A stretch of 15,855 nt of DNA from CAZFAT01 sp964517075 (GCA_964517075.1 CAZFAT010000079.1:1-15855), one strand, 5' to 3'. Shown: positions 7,239 through 15,746, numbered from the stretch's first letter. Notes: generated by a model not told the origin, from the letters alone. Made by a program: numbers and translations.

Positions 7239-7529
7239 ATGAAGCTGTCATCCCCGGAGATAGCGGCGCGGCTCGAGACGCTGCCTGGTTGGGCGCTGAA
7301 GGACAACGCGTTGGTCCGTCAGTTCACCTTCAAGGGCTTTCCGGATGCGGTGGCGTTCGTGACGCGGCTGGCCTTCGACGCCGAGGCCGCCGATCACCAT
7401 CCCGATCTGCTCGTGAGCTACAAGCGTGTCACCGTGACGTGGAGCACGCACAGCGACGGCGGCGTCACCGAAAAAGACGTGGCCGGCGCGCGACAGGCGG
7501 ATGCCATCGCGCGCGCGACATGCGTCTGA
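7239..7529 (+). CDS. phhB: Pterin-4a-carbinolamine dehydratase (4a-hydroxytetrahydrobiopterin dehydratase)
   Basis: The 96-residue product is full length for the PCD/DCoH family. The active-site signature runs from His53-His54-Pro55 (AADHHPDLLVSYKRVTVTW) through His71 to Asp80 in GGVTEKD. The enzyme dehydrates 4a-hydroxytetrahydropterin after aromatic amino-acid hydroxylation. No phenylalanine hydroxylase is in the window, and in many bacteria PCD homologs serve pterin or molybdopterin metabolism instead, so the partner is unknown. The gene starts 4 bases after thiO and its end overlaps the regulator gene by 10 bases, which indicates one transcription unit. The gene symbol is by family only. 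Confidence 0.9.
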   Translation: MKLSSPEIAARLETLPGWALKDNALVRQFTFKGFPDAVAFVTRLAFDAEAADHHPDLLVSYKRVTVTWSTHSDGGVTEKDVAGARQADAIARATCV

Positions 7530-7981
7530 AGACGAGCTACTCGGCGCGCGAAGTCGCCGCGCTGACGGGACTCTCGGCGCGCCAGCTGCAGGGCTGGGAC
7601 GCGACGCGCGTGTTCCCGTCCGCCATCTCGCCTCGCCAGACGTCGGCGGGCGGGTTCACCGAGCGACGCTACACGCCGGTGGACGTGCTGGAGCTTCTCG
7701 CGCTCGCCTCGCTGCGGCGCCAGGGATTCACGCCGGCCGTGCTCAAGCAGATGATGGACGCGCTGGCCGAGTACTTCCGCCGCCGGCTGTCCGAGACGCT
7801 CGACGAGGCCGGCGATCTGCGGCTCCTGACCGACGGGCGCCGCCTCTTCCTGCGCACGCGGCAGGGCCACATCTTCGACCTGCTGGCCGACCCCACGCAG
7901 CCGCTGATTACCGGCGACGGACTGCCGCTCAGGCCCGTGACCGGGCGCGCGAAGGCGAGACGAAAACCGAAGACGCGCTGA
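7520..7981 (+). CDS. MerR-family helix-turn-helix transcriptional regulator
   Basis: This 153-residue protein has a winged helix-turn-helix at residues 6-27 (YSAREVAALTGLSARQLQGW), a wing ending in ERRYTPVDVLEL (48-59) and a following helix LASLRRQGFTPAVLKQMMDAL, as in MerR regulators. The short C-terminal part (about 98-130, LRLLTDGRRLFLRTRQGHIF) is not a known metal-binding tail, and no Cys is present, so it is unlikely to be a thiol-metal sensor. The tail is basic (KARRKPKTR). ATG 7520 is the first start in frame with the HTH and overlaps the PCD gene by 10 bases, consistent with coupled translation. A longer upstream frame is an antisense-like shadow of PCD. It may regulate its own operon or the convergent shell-protein gene 5 bases away; there is no direct evidence. 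Confidence 0.82.
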   Translation: MRLKTSYSAREVAALTGLSARQLQGWDATRVFPSAISPRQTSAGGFTERRYTPVDVLELLALASLRRQGFTPAVLKQMMDALAEYFRRRLSETLDEAGDLRLLTDGRRLFLRTRQGHIFDLLADPTQPLITGDGLPLRPVTGRAKARRKPKTR

Positions 7982-7986
7982 ACGCG

Positions 7987-8283
7987 CTACTCGATGGGGA
8001 AGATGCTGCCGAGCCCGTCCACGGGCCGAGGGATGACGTGCACGCCCACGAGCTCGCCGACCTTGCGTGCTGCCGCCGCACCGGCGTCGGTGGCGGCCTT
8101 CACGGAGGCGACATCGCCGCGGACGATGGCCGTGACCAGGCCGGCGTCCACCTTCTGCCAGCCGACGAAGACGACGTTGGCGGTCTTGACCATGGCGTCG
8201 GTGGCTTCGACCATGCCGACGAAGCCGCGCGTCTCGACCATGCCGAGCGCGTCACCGACAGGAGGCTTGGGAGCCGCAGCCAT
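7987..8283 (-). CDS. BMC-H bacterial microcompartment shell protein (EutM/PduA-like), orphan
   Basis: The 98-residue product is a single BMC domain from end to end: ALGMVETRGFVGMVEATDAM (12-31), KTANVVFVGW, GLVTAIVRGDVASVKAATDAG (48-68) and VGELVGVHVIPRPV. Such proteins form the hexagonal tiles of microcompartment shells. The pore loop, usually Gly-Ser-Gly after KI or KV, reads Asp46-Ala47-Gly48, which would put acidic and hydrophobic groups at the hexamer pore. It carries a short Ala/Pro extension at the N-terminus. No shell pentamer, trimer or encapsulated enzyme is visible here, so it is a satellite or stand-alone copy. A TACAAT -10 box lies 12 bases before its ATG, and a 24-base near-palindrome lies just upstream. 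It converges with the MerR gene. Confidence 0.92.
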   Translation of the reverse strand: MAAAPKPPVGDALGMVETRGFVGMVEATDAMVKTANVVFVGWQKVDAGLVTAIVRGDVASVKAATDAGAAAARKVGELVGVHVIPRPVDGLGSIFPIE

Positions 8284-8295
8284 GACGTGAGCGCG

Positions 8296-8301
8296 ATTGT
8301 A
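8296..8301 (-). promoter_or_regulatory. Candidate extended -10 (TGA-TACAAT) of the BMC-H gene
   Basis: On the minus strand the sequence reads TGATACAAT, matching an extended -10. It ends 12 bases before ATG 8283, implying a leader of about 5 bases. No -35 match is seen; the position is occupied by a palindrome instead. Confidence 0.5.
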
Positions 8302-8310
8302 TCAGGTGTT

Positions 8311-8334
8311 CGCAGAGCCGACGTCGTCTCTGCG
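8311..8334. promoter_or_regulatory. 24-base near-perfect palindrome between the DUF1501 stop and the BMC-H promoter
   Basis: Arms CGCAGAG (8311-8317) and CTCTGCG (8328-8334) enclose CGACGTCG, itself a palindrome. Only one pair (8318/8327) mismatches. It abuts the DUF1501 stop codon (8337-8335) and covers the -35 region of the BMC-H promoter, so it may be an operator, a transcription terminator, or both. It lacks a T-run. Confidence 0.5.
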
Positions 8335-9570
8335 CTAGCTTCGCAGCAGGCCCAAGCGCTGCTTGTAGGCGTAGCCAGGGAAGATGCGCGCGAGATCCTT
8401 CGCGCCCAGGTGGTCGCTGACGACCTCCGCGAAGACGTCGCGGAAGTCGGTCGTGATCGCCAGGTCTCGGCCCTGCCAGAGCTGCTCGCGTTCGAGGCCC
8501 GGCCAGCGGCCGTAGACCTTGCCGCCGCGCACCGGGCCCCCCATCACCAGCATCGCGTTGCCATGGCCGTGGTCCGTGCCGCGCGTGCCGTTCTCCTTCA
8601 CCGTCCGGCCGAACTCCGACATGGTCACCACTACGATGTCCGCCATCCGGTCGCCGAGGTCGCGCTGGAACGCGGCGAGGCCGCGGGCGAAGTCGTCCAG
8701 GCGGTTGGCAATCTGTCCGACGGCCGCGCCCTCATTGGCGTGGTGGTCCCACTGACCGAGCTCCGTAAAGGCGACCTCGAGGCCGAGGTCGTTCTTGATG
8801 AGCTGCGCGACCTGCTTCATGGCCTCGCCGAAACCCGAGCGCGGGTAGTCGGCGCCGTTGGCCGGCGTGTAGGTGCCGGGATTCGCTTCCTTCAGCATCC
8901 GGACCGCGCCGAACGCCTCGTTCGCCGTCGGCTGCAGCAGCGAGTCCGCGGCCTGCGCGTACTGCTCCTCGAAGGAGGCGGCCATGTTCTCGGTCGAACG
9001 GCCGGCACGGATGCCGAACTGCGCGAGCTGGCCGATGGCCAGGGCCGGCGCCGTGCCCTGGAGCGTGCGTGGGAGCTGCGGCGCGAGCGCCACGGCGCGG
9101 AAGGGGCTCGCGTTCTGATGTTCCTTCGCATGCAGATAGCGGTTCAGCCAGCCGTCGCGCGTGCTCTTGACGCCCGGTGTGCCGCTCTCCATGTAGTCCT
9201 GTGCGTCGAAGTGCGACCGCGTCTCGTCGTGCGAACCGCAGGCATGCACAATCGCCAGCTCGCCACGCTTGAAGAGCGGCTCGAGCGACGTCATCCGTGG
9301 GTGCAGGCCGAAGAACCCATCGAGGTCGATGGCGCCGTCCTGCTGCCCGGGCCGGCGAATCGCGATGCTCGGACGGCTGCCGTAGTAGGCGCGCTCGCCG
9401 AACGGGACGATCATGTTGAGCCCGTCCACGGCGCCGCGCTGGAAGACCGCGACGAGCACCTTGCGCCGGGCCTGCGCGGCTTCGGCGGTGCGGGCGATGA
9501 ACGTGGGCGCGAAACCCAGACTGACCAGCGCCAGGTTGCCGTTCTTGAGAAAGACGCGTCGAGTCATCAT
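8335..9570 (-). CDS. DUF1501 exported protein, alkaline-phosphatase-like fold
   Basis: The 411-residue product starts MMTRRVFLKNGNLALVSLGF with a twin-arginine-type signal and probable cleavage after AEA (about residue 31). DUF1501 markers are KVLVAVFQRGAVDGLNMIVP, HDETRSHFDAQDYMESG (114-130), WDHHANE (274-280), MSEFGRT (317-323) and GTDHGHGNAMLVMGG (331-345). The last is the metal-site-like stretch seen in relatives of sulfatases and alkaline phosphatases. No function is established for the family. It is nearly always encoded beside a DUF1800 protein, as here, where DUF1800 precedes it by 34 bases on the same strand. GAGGAG lies 8 bases before the first ATG, so this gene uses a normal ribosome binding site. 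Confidence 0.9.
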   Translation of the reverse strand: MMTRRVFLKNGNLALVSLGFAPTFIARTAEAAQARRKVLVAVFQRGAVDGLNMIVPFGERAYYGSRPSIAIRRPGQQDGAIDLDGFFGLHPRMTSLEPLFKRGELAIVHACGSHDETRSHFDAQDYMESGTPGVKSTRDGWLNRYLHAKEHQNASPFRAVALAPQLPRTLQGTAPALAIGQLAQFGIRAGRSTENMAASFEEQYAQAADSLLQPTANEAFGAVRMLKEANPGTYTPANGADYPRSGFGEAMKQVAQLIKNDLGLEVAFTELGQWDHHANEGAAVGQIANRLDDFARGLAAFQRDLGDRMADIVVVTMSEFGRTVKENGTRGTDHGHGNAMLVMGGPVRGGKVYGRWPGLEREQLWQGRDLAITTDFRDVFAEVVSDHLGAKDLARIFPGYAYKQRLGLLRS

Positions 9571-9604
9571 GGCGGTGTCTCCTCGTCGAGCAGGAAGTCG
9601 TCTG

Positions 9605-11461
<1,857 letters not shown>

Positions 11462-11550
11462 ACATTCCTTAGACCGGGACCTCGGGAAAAGGAGACAGCG
11501 CCCGATCCATCCGGAGGGCGGAGGCGAAAATTCGACGATCCCACCCGGGG

Positions 11551-11568
11551 TACGTATCTTGATACGTA
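11551..11568. promoter_or_regulatory. Perfect 8-2-8 palindrome overlapping a candidate promoter
   Basis: TACGTATC, two bases, then GATACGTA. It lies in the 157-base gap between the divergent DUF1800 and lipoprotein genes. A possible rightward promoter, TTCGAC (11531-11536) with TATCTT (11555-11560) at 18-base spacing, has its -10 inside the palindrome, so a dimeric repressor site is plausible. TACGTATC also recurs as a direct repeat at 11563-11570. Confidence 0.45.
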
Positions 11569-11577
11569 TCGGTCCGA

Positions 11578-11592
11578 GCCGGGTCACCCGGC
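11578..11592. promoter_or_regulatory. Perfect 7-1-7 palindrome in the lipoprotein gene leader
   Basis: GCCGGGT, C, ACCCGGC. It ends 13 bases before the AGGAGG ribosome binding site (11606-11611). With the predicted promoter it would be in the 5' leader and could be a DNA operator; its one-base loop makes an RNA hairpin of the full stem unlikely. Confidence 0.4.
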
Positions 11593-11605
11593 TGAAGTCC
11601 CACTC

Positions 11606-11611
11606 AGGAGG
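11606..11611 (+). promoter_or_regulatory. Strong Shine-Dalgarno sequence (AGGAGG) fixing the lipoprotein start
   Basis: AGGAGG lies 7 bases before ATG 11619, the clearest ribosome binding site in the window. It rules out the longer open frame that starts at 11325 inside the DUF1800 gene. Most other transcription units here lack such a site. Confidence 0.8.
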
Positions 11612-11618
11612 ATACCCG

Positions 11619-12419
11619 ATGAGGATGTCGCTGCCGTGCCTGACGCTGTCGCTGCTGATTATGAGCATCGGCTGCGGCAATGAGCCGGATGTCGATAACG
11701 TGCCTGTCGGCGCCGACGTGCAGCTGACGCGCGACGACGGCGCCCTGGTCGAGGGCAAGCTGGTCGAACGCAACGCCGAGACCGTCCGGGTGGATGTCGG
11801 GCCCGTGACGCGGTCGGTCGAGCGCGACAAGATTGCCGCCGTGCAGGTCCGCAATGCCGAGAAGCCGGCGCCGATCCCCGAGGCCGCCCGATTCCGCGAG
11901 ATCGTCGTGCCGGCTGAGACCCAACTCAAGCTCCGCCTCACGAGCTCGGTCGGGTCGGCGACGAGCGCCGTTGAGGATCCCGTGCAGGCTGAGCTGTCCG
12001 AGGCCGTCGTCATCAACGGCATCACCGTGCTGCCGGCGGGCAGCCCGGTGCGCGGCCACGTCACGGCGGTCGAGACCGCGGGCAAGGTCAAGGGCCGCGC
12101 GAGCCTGGCGATGCGCTTCGATTCCGTAGCCGTGGCCGGCGAGCGCTATGCGATCGACGCGCAGTTCGCGCGCACCGCGGAGTCGACGACCGCGCGCGAC
12201 GCCGAGCGCGTCGCGATTCCCGCCGCCATTGGCGCCGTGATTGGCGCGGTCGTGGGCGAGGGCAAGGGCGCGGCGATTGGCGCGGCTGCCGGCGGCGGCG
12301 CCGGCGCGGCCATCGTGCTCTCGACGTCTGGCCCGGAGATCGTGCTCGGGCCGGGCAGCGTGCTGTCGCTCGAGGCCGGGCGCGCGATTGATGTGAGGGT
12401 GCCGATCGAGAGGCCGTAG
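11619..12419 (+). CDS. Predicted lipoprotein with glycine-zipper domain, paralog of the 5031-5996 product; function unknown
   Basis: The 266-residue product begins with a signal ending IMSIGCG, where Cys19 is a likely lipidation site (the -3 residue is Ser rather than the usual Leu). A small beta-rich region follows at about 33-78 (VQLTRDDGALVEGKLVERN), of a kind seen in Sm/SH3-like folds. The C-terminal domain parallels the other paralog: VEDPVQAELSEAVVINGITV (118-137) with LPAGSPVRGHV, GRASLAMRFDSV, then a zipper AAIGAVIGAVVGEGKGAAIG (202-221), and a final strand GSVLSLEAGRAIDVRVPI. It is probably anchored in the envelope, facing the periplasm. It diverges from DUF1800/DUF1501 and shares their control region. 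Confidence 0.75.
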   Translation: MRMSLPCLTLSLLIMSIGCGNEPDVDNVPVGADVQLTRDDGALVEGKLVERNAETVRVDVGPVTRSVERDKIAAVQVRNAEKPAPIPEAARFREIVVPAETQLKLRLTSSVGSATSAVEDPVQAELSEAVVINGITVLPAGSPVRGHVTAVETAGKVKGRASLAMRFDSVAVAGERYAIDAQFARTAESTTARDAERVAIPAAIGAVIGAVVGEGKGAAIGAAAGGGAGAAIVLSTSGPEIVLGPGSVLSLEAGRAIDVRVPIERP

Positions 12420-12421
12420 GA

Positions 12422-12505
12422 CGGTTTGCGTTCTCAGGTTTCGGTTATCGGTTCCGCACGTTGCTCTTCAGAGGGTCGCGATTCCGAAGCCGAGAACGAA
12501 AACCG
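12422..12505. terminator. Long inverted repeat between convergent genes; candidate two-way terminator
   Basis: Left arm 12422-12444 (CGGTTTGCGTTCTCAGG then TTTCGG) and right arm 12484-12505 (CCGAAGCCGAGAACGAAAAC then CG) pair over about 22 positions with two mismatches and one bulged base, around a 39-base loop. It spans nearly the whole gap between the lipoprotein stop (12419) and the flavoprotein stop (12507). The A/T-richer arms contrast with the surrounding GC. Confidence 0.6.
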
Positions 12506-12506
12506 C

Positions 12507-14084
12507 CTACTTCTTTCTGAGATCATCCCTCACCACCTGCGCGGCGAGCCAGCCGGGAAGTCCGGTCAGCCCGCCGCCCGGGTGCGCGCCGGCGCCGGCG
12601 AGATACAGCCCGTCGACGGGCGTCGCGTAGCGTCCCCAGCCCAGGAGCGGACGCGCGACCCACGTCTGGTCCAGGCTCGGGTCGCCGTGAAAGATCTGAC
12701 CGCCTGACAACCCCCACGTCGTCTCGAGCGCTTCGGGCGTGATCACCTGTCGGGCCAGCACGAGGGCGTCGAGCCCCGGCGCGTGCGGCGCCAGCGCGCG
12801 CATCGTTGCGCGATAGACCGTGTCCTCCACGCCGTCCCGCGACGCTCGCTCGAGCCGGCGTGGCACAAAGTGGACGTACACGGACATCACATGCTGACCG
12901 GCCGGCGCCAGGCTCGAATCGCTCATCGTCGGCACCGAGATCTCGAGCCAGGGCATGTTCGATACCGCGCCGTACTTGACCGCGTCATGCGCGCGCTCGA
13001 GGTAGTCCAGGCCTGGCGCCACGAGCAGGCGTCCCCGCAACGGCAGATCGTCACCGGCAAGCGCCGGAAACACGGGCGCCGCCGATAGGGCCAGGTTCAC
13101 CTTGGCCATCACGCCGCGGGCACGGAAGTGCCGCATCCGCTCGAGGAAGGCCGGTGGCAGCGCCGACGAATCCAGCAGCGAGAGGAACGTCTGCCGCGGA
13201 TCGGCGCTCGACACGATCGTCTCGGCGTGGATCTCCTCGCCATCCTCGAGCACGACGCCCGCGGCGCGCCCACCCACGGTCAGGATGTGCGCCACGCGCA
13301 CGCCCGTGCGAATCGTCGCGCCAGCCTGCTCCGCGATCGACACCAGGGCGTTGCTGAGGGCGCCAGGGCCTCCAATTGCGGTGGCGCCGCTGCCGACCGG
13401 CTGCGGATCATCGGCCATGCGCTGCAGCAGCCGGGCGGCCGTACCCCCGGATCGGGGACCGGCCAGCGTGCCGAAGATGGCGTGGGCCGACAGCGCCGCC
13501 TGCAGCAGGTCGGTCTCGAACCACTCGCTCACCAGATCCGCGATCGGCATCGGCAGCCAGCGCGCGAGCCTCATCTGATCGCGCCGTCCGAGCCCGCGCG
13601 CGTGGCGGACGAACGAAAGCAGCTGCCACCAGTTGCGCGCCACGGTCTGGTCCAGCGGCGGGGGCGGCTGTTTGTGGGTGAGGCCAATGACCCCTGCGAT
13701 GCGCTCGGTCGTCCGGACGAACTCCACCCAGCGGGCCGCGTCGGCCGATGAGATCCGATCGATGGACGCGGCGGTCAGCACCGGGTCGCGGTGAAACACG
13801 ATGGTCTCGCCGCGCTCGCCGAACGACGTCAGGGTGGGTTCCGGAGTGACGAACGTCAGGCCGGAGCGATCCAACCGCAGTGCCTTGATCACGGCCGGGT
13901 GAATCGGGCCGAGCGCGTGGCTGAGCGTCGGCGCGCGAAAACCCGGCGCCAGCTCGCCCGTCACGGCCGCGCCGCCGGCCACGGGCTGGCGCTCGAGGAT
14001 GAGCGTGGACAGCCGCGCCCTGGCGAGCAGCGCCCCCGCGACCAGGCCGTTCACGCCCGCGCCGATGACGATGACGTCACGCAT
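12507..14084 (-). CDS. PYROXD2/phytoene-desaturase-like FAD-dependent oxidoreductase (second of tandem pair)
   Basis: This 525-residue flavoprotein has an N-terminal dinucleotide motif VIGAGVNGLVAGALLARA (7-24), Glu31 at the end of the second strand and GGAAVTGE. It has DLVSEWFETDLLQAALSAHA in the middle and a C-terminal FAD segment GLYLAGAGAHPGGGLTG. These match the PYROXD2 branch of the amine oxidase/carotenoid desaturase superfamily. The substrate is unknown, and no carotenoid genes are nearby. It lies 20 bases after its paralog and is probably co-transcribed with it. ATG 14084 is chosen because it starts directly at the first beta strand. The frame continues far upstream through the neighbouring gene as an arginine-rich shadow. 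No Shine-Dalgarno is visible. Confidence 0.85.
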   Translation of the reverse strand: MRDVIVIGAGVNGLVAGALLARARLSTLILERQPVAGGAAVTGELAPGFRAPTLSHALGPIHPAVIKALRLDRSGLTFVTPEPTLTSFGERGETIVFHRDPVLTAASIDRISSADAARWVEFVRTTERIAGVIGLTHKQPPPPLDQTVARNWWQLLSFVRHARGLGRRDQMRLARWLPMPIADLVSEWFETDLLQAALSAHAIFGTLAGPRSGGTAARLLQRMADDPQPVGSGATAIGGPGALSNALVSIAEQAGATIRTGVRVAHILTVGGRAAGVVLEDGEEIHAETIVSSADPRQTFLSLLDSSALPPAFLERMRHFRARGVMAKVNLALSAAPVFPALAGDDLPLRGRLLVAPGLDYLERAHDAVKYGAVSNMPWLEISVPTMSDSSLAPAGQHVMSVYVHFVPRRLERASRDGVEDTVYRATMRALAPHAPGLDALVLARQVITPEALETTWGLSGGQIFHGDPSLDQTWVARPLLGWGRYATPVDGLYLAGAGAHPGGGLTGLPGWLAAQVVRDDLRKK

Positions 14085-14104
14085 GGACACACCGGGCGAC
14101 CGGC

Positions 14105-15709
14105 TCACGCCCGCACGTCCCGCAGCACTTTCATCGCCGCGTTGCGTCCCGGCGCGCCCATGATGCCGCCGCCGGGATGCGCCGCCGATCCGCAGAGATA
14201 GAGCCCGCGGATTGGCGTGTTGTAGCCGGCCCAGCCGGGTGCGGGCCGGAGAAAGAAGAGCTGTTCGAGCGTGAGCTCCCCTTGAAAGATGTTGCCCTCC
14301 GTGAGACTGAATTCGCGCTCCAGATCGAGGGGGGTGAGGATTTGCCGGCCGACAATGCGTGACTCGAGGCCGGGCGCGAACTCCGCAATCGTCCGCACGA
14401 CCATGTCGCCCCATTCCTCGCGACAGGCATCCCAGGGCGCGGTCTCCGGATTCCCGGACGTCTCGCGCAGGTGATACGGCGCGTACTGCACGAAGCACGA
14501 CATCACATGCCGTCCCGGCGGCGCGACCGACGGATCGGTCAGGCTGGGAATGACGATGTCGATGTAGGGCTGACGGGAGTAGCGACCGTACTTCGCCTCG
14601 TCGTAGGCGCGCTCCATGTAGTCCATGCTGGGCGAGATGGAGATCGCGCCGCGCAGGTGAGGGCCGGCGCCCGGACGGCTCGTGAAATCCGGCAGGCCGT
14701 CGAGCGCGAGGTTGACCTTGCCCGACGAACCGCGAAAGCGGTAGTGGCCCAGGTCCTCGACGAACTCGTCCGGCAGGTGCTCGGCGCCGACCATCTTCAT
14801 GAACGTGAGGCGCGGGTCCACGCTCGAGAGCACGGCCGAGGCGAGGTGGTACTCCCCGTTCTCGAGCACGACGCCGGTGGCCGTGCCGCCGTTGACGAGG
14901 ACGTGGCGCACCGGCGCGTTGAGCCGGATCTCGGCGCCAGCCGCGGCGGCCGCGCCGGCGAGCGCGTCGGACACGCGGCCCGTGCCGCCCTTCGCGAGTC
15001 CCCATGAGCGGAAGGCGCCGTCGATCTCGCCCATGTAGTGGTGGAGCAGGACGTAGGCCGTGCCGGGCGATCGGATGCCGAGGAATGTCCCGATGATCCC
15101 CGATGCCGCCATCGTCGCCTTCAGCACGTCGGTTTCGAACCACTGATCCAGCAGGTCGGCCGCGCTCATCGTGAAGAGCTGCACCTGCCGCGCCTGCGCG
15201 TCCTCGGGCAGGGCCTGAAAACGGCCGGCCAGGGCGCCGAGGGCCTTCATGTCCTCGAGTCGCCAGGAGAAGGGATCGGGCGGCGTCATCGACAGAATCG
15301 GCTTGGCGAAGCGGCCCATCTCGAGCATCGCCTGTCCGTATTCGTCGTACGCCTCGGCGTCGACCCGCGAGTGGCGTGCGATCTCGCGATAGGTCTGGGC
15401 GTGGTCGTTGGTGCGCCAGAGCGAGTGGCCGTCGGGCATCGGCGTGAACGTGCCGTCGAGCGGCAGGATCTGGAGTCCGTGTGCCGGCAGGTTCAGCTCG
15501 CGGATGATCTCGGGGCGGAGGAGCGAGACGACATAAGAGCAGACGGAGAAGGTGAATCCGGGGACGATCTCCTCGCTGACAGCCGCGCCGCCGACGAGGT
15601 GCCGGCGTTCGAGCACGAGCACGCGGCGCCCGGCCTTCGCGAGATAGGCGGCGGCGGTGAGGCCGTTATGGCCCGCGCCGATCACGATGGCGTCGTAGTT
15701 CGACGGCAA
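14105..15709 (-). CDS. PYROXD2/phytoene-desaturase-like FAD-dependent oxidoreductase (first of tandem pair)
   Basis: This 534-residue protein opens YDAIVIGAGHNGLTAAAYLA (5-24) with Glu34 and the GGAAVSEE segment. LLDQWFETDVLKATMAASGIIG lies near residue 200, and GLYLCGSAAHPGGGIMGAPG near the end, the FAD-binding signature of this family. It resembles PYROXD2 more than true phytoene desaturases because of the conserved AHPGGG tail and the WFETD block, both shared with the following gene. The reaction is unknown. The start is TTG 15709: a TAA stop lies in frame 12 bases upstream and no ATG or GTG is available. That TAA is the first part of a TAAAAT -10 box six bases before the TTG. Leaderless initiation on TTG is unusual. 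Confidence 0.87.
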   Translation of the reverse strand: MPSNYDAIVIGAGHNGLTAAAYLAKAGRRVLVLERRHLVGGAAVSEEIVPGFTFSVCSYVVSLLRPEIIRELNLPAHGLQILPLDGTFTPMPDGHSLWRTNDHAQTYREIARHSRVDAEAYDEYGQAMLEMGRFAKPILSMTPPDPFSWRLEDMKALGALAGRFQALPEDAQARQVQLFTMSAADLLDQWFETDVLKATMAASGIIGTFLGIRSPGTAYVLLHHYMGEIDGAFRSWGLAKGGTGRVSDALAGAAAAAGAEIRLNAPVRHVLVNGGTATGVVLENGEYHLASAVLSSVDPRLTFMKMVGAEHLPDEFVEDLGHYRFRGSSGKVNLALDGLPDFTSRPGAGPHLRGAISISPSMDYMERAYDEAKYGRYSRQPYIDIVIPSLTDPSVAPPGRHVMSCFVQYAPYHLRETSGNPETAPWDACREEWGDMVVRTIAEFAPGLESRIVGRQILTPLDLEREFSLTEGNIFQGELTLEQLFFLRPAPGWAGYNTPIRGLYLCGSAAHPGGGIMGAPGRNAAMKVLRDVRA

Positions 15710-15715
15710 GAGGCC

Positions 15716-15721
15716 ATTTTA
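15716..15721 (-). promoter_or_regulatory. Candidate -10 box (TAAAAT) of the tandem flavoprotein operon; leaderless TTG start
   Basis: On the minus strand TAAAAT is followed by exactly six bases (GGCCTC) and the TTG start codon, the same spacing as at thiO. A strong hairpin ends immediately upstream. Confidence 0.5.
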
Positions 15722-15746
15722 TGCGCGGGCGGTTGGCGCCCGCGCA
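15722..15746. repeat. Perfect 10-base-stem inverted repeat adjoining the flavoprotein -10 box
   Basis: TGCGCGGGCG (15722-15731), five-base loop GTTGG, CGCCCGCGCA (15737-15746). It touches the TAAAAT box, so it occupies the spacer region of that promoter. It could be an operator or the terminator of a gene beyond the window. The remaining bases 15747-15855 hold no gene that I can support. Confidence 0.5.

Noticed and set aside
11462..12091. Long N-terminal extension of the DUF1800 frame
   Set aside because: It lies antisense to the lipoprotein gene. The signal peptide and AAGGA site place the start at 11461.
14085..15143. N-terminal extension of the second flavoprotein (878-codon frame)
   Set aside because: It is an out-of-frame shadow of the first flavoprotein. 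The Rossmann fold begins at 14084.
12507..15709. Carotenoid (crtI) pathway
   Set aside because: The AHPGGG tail and WFETD block fit PYROXD2-like proteins better, and no crtB, crtE or other carotenoid gene is present.
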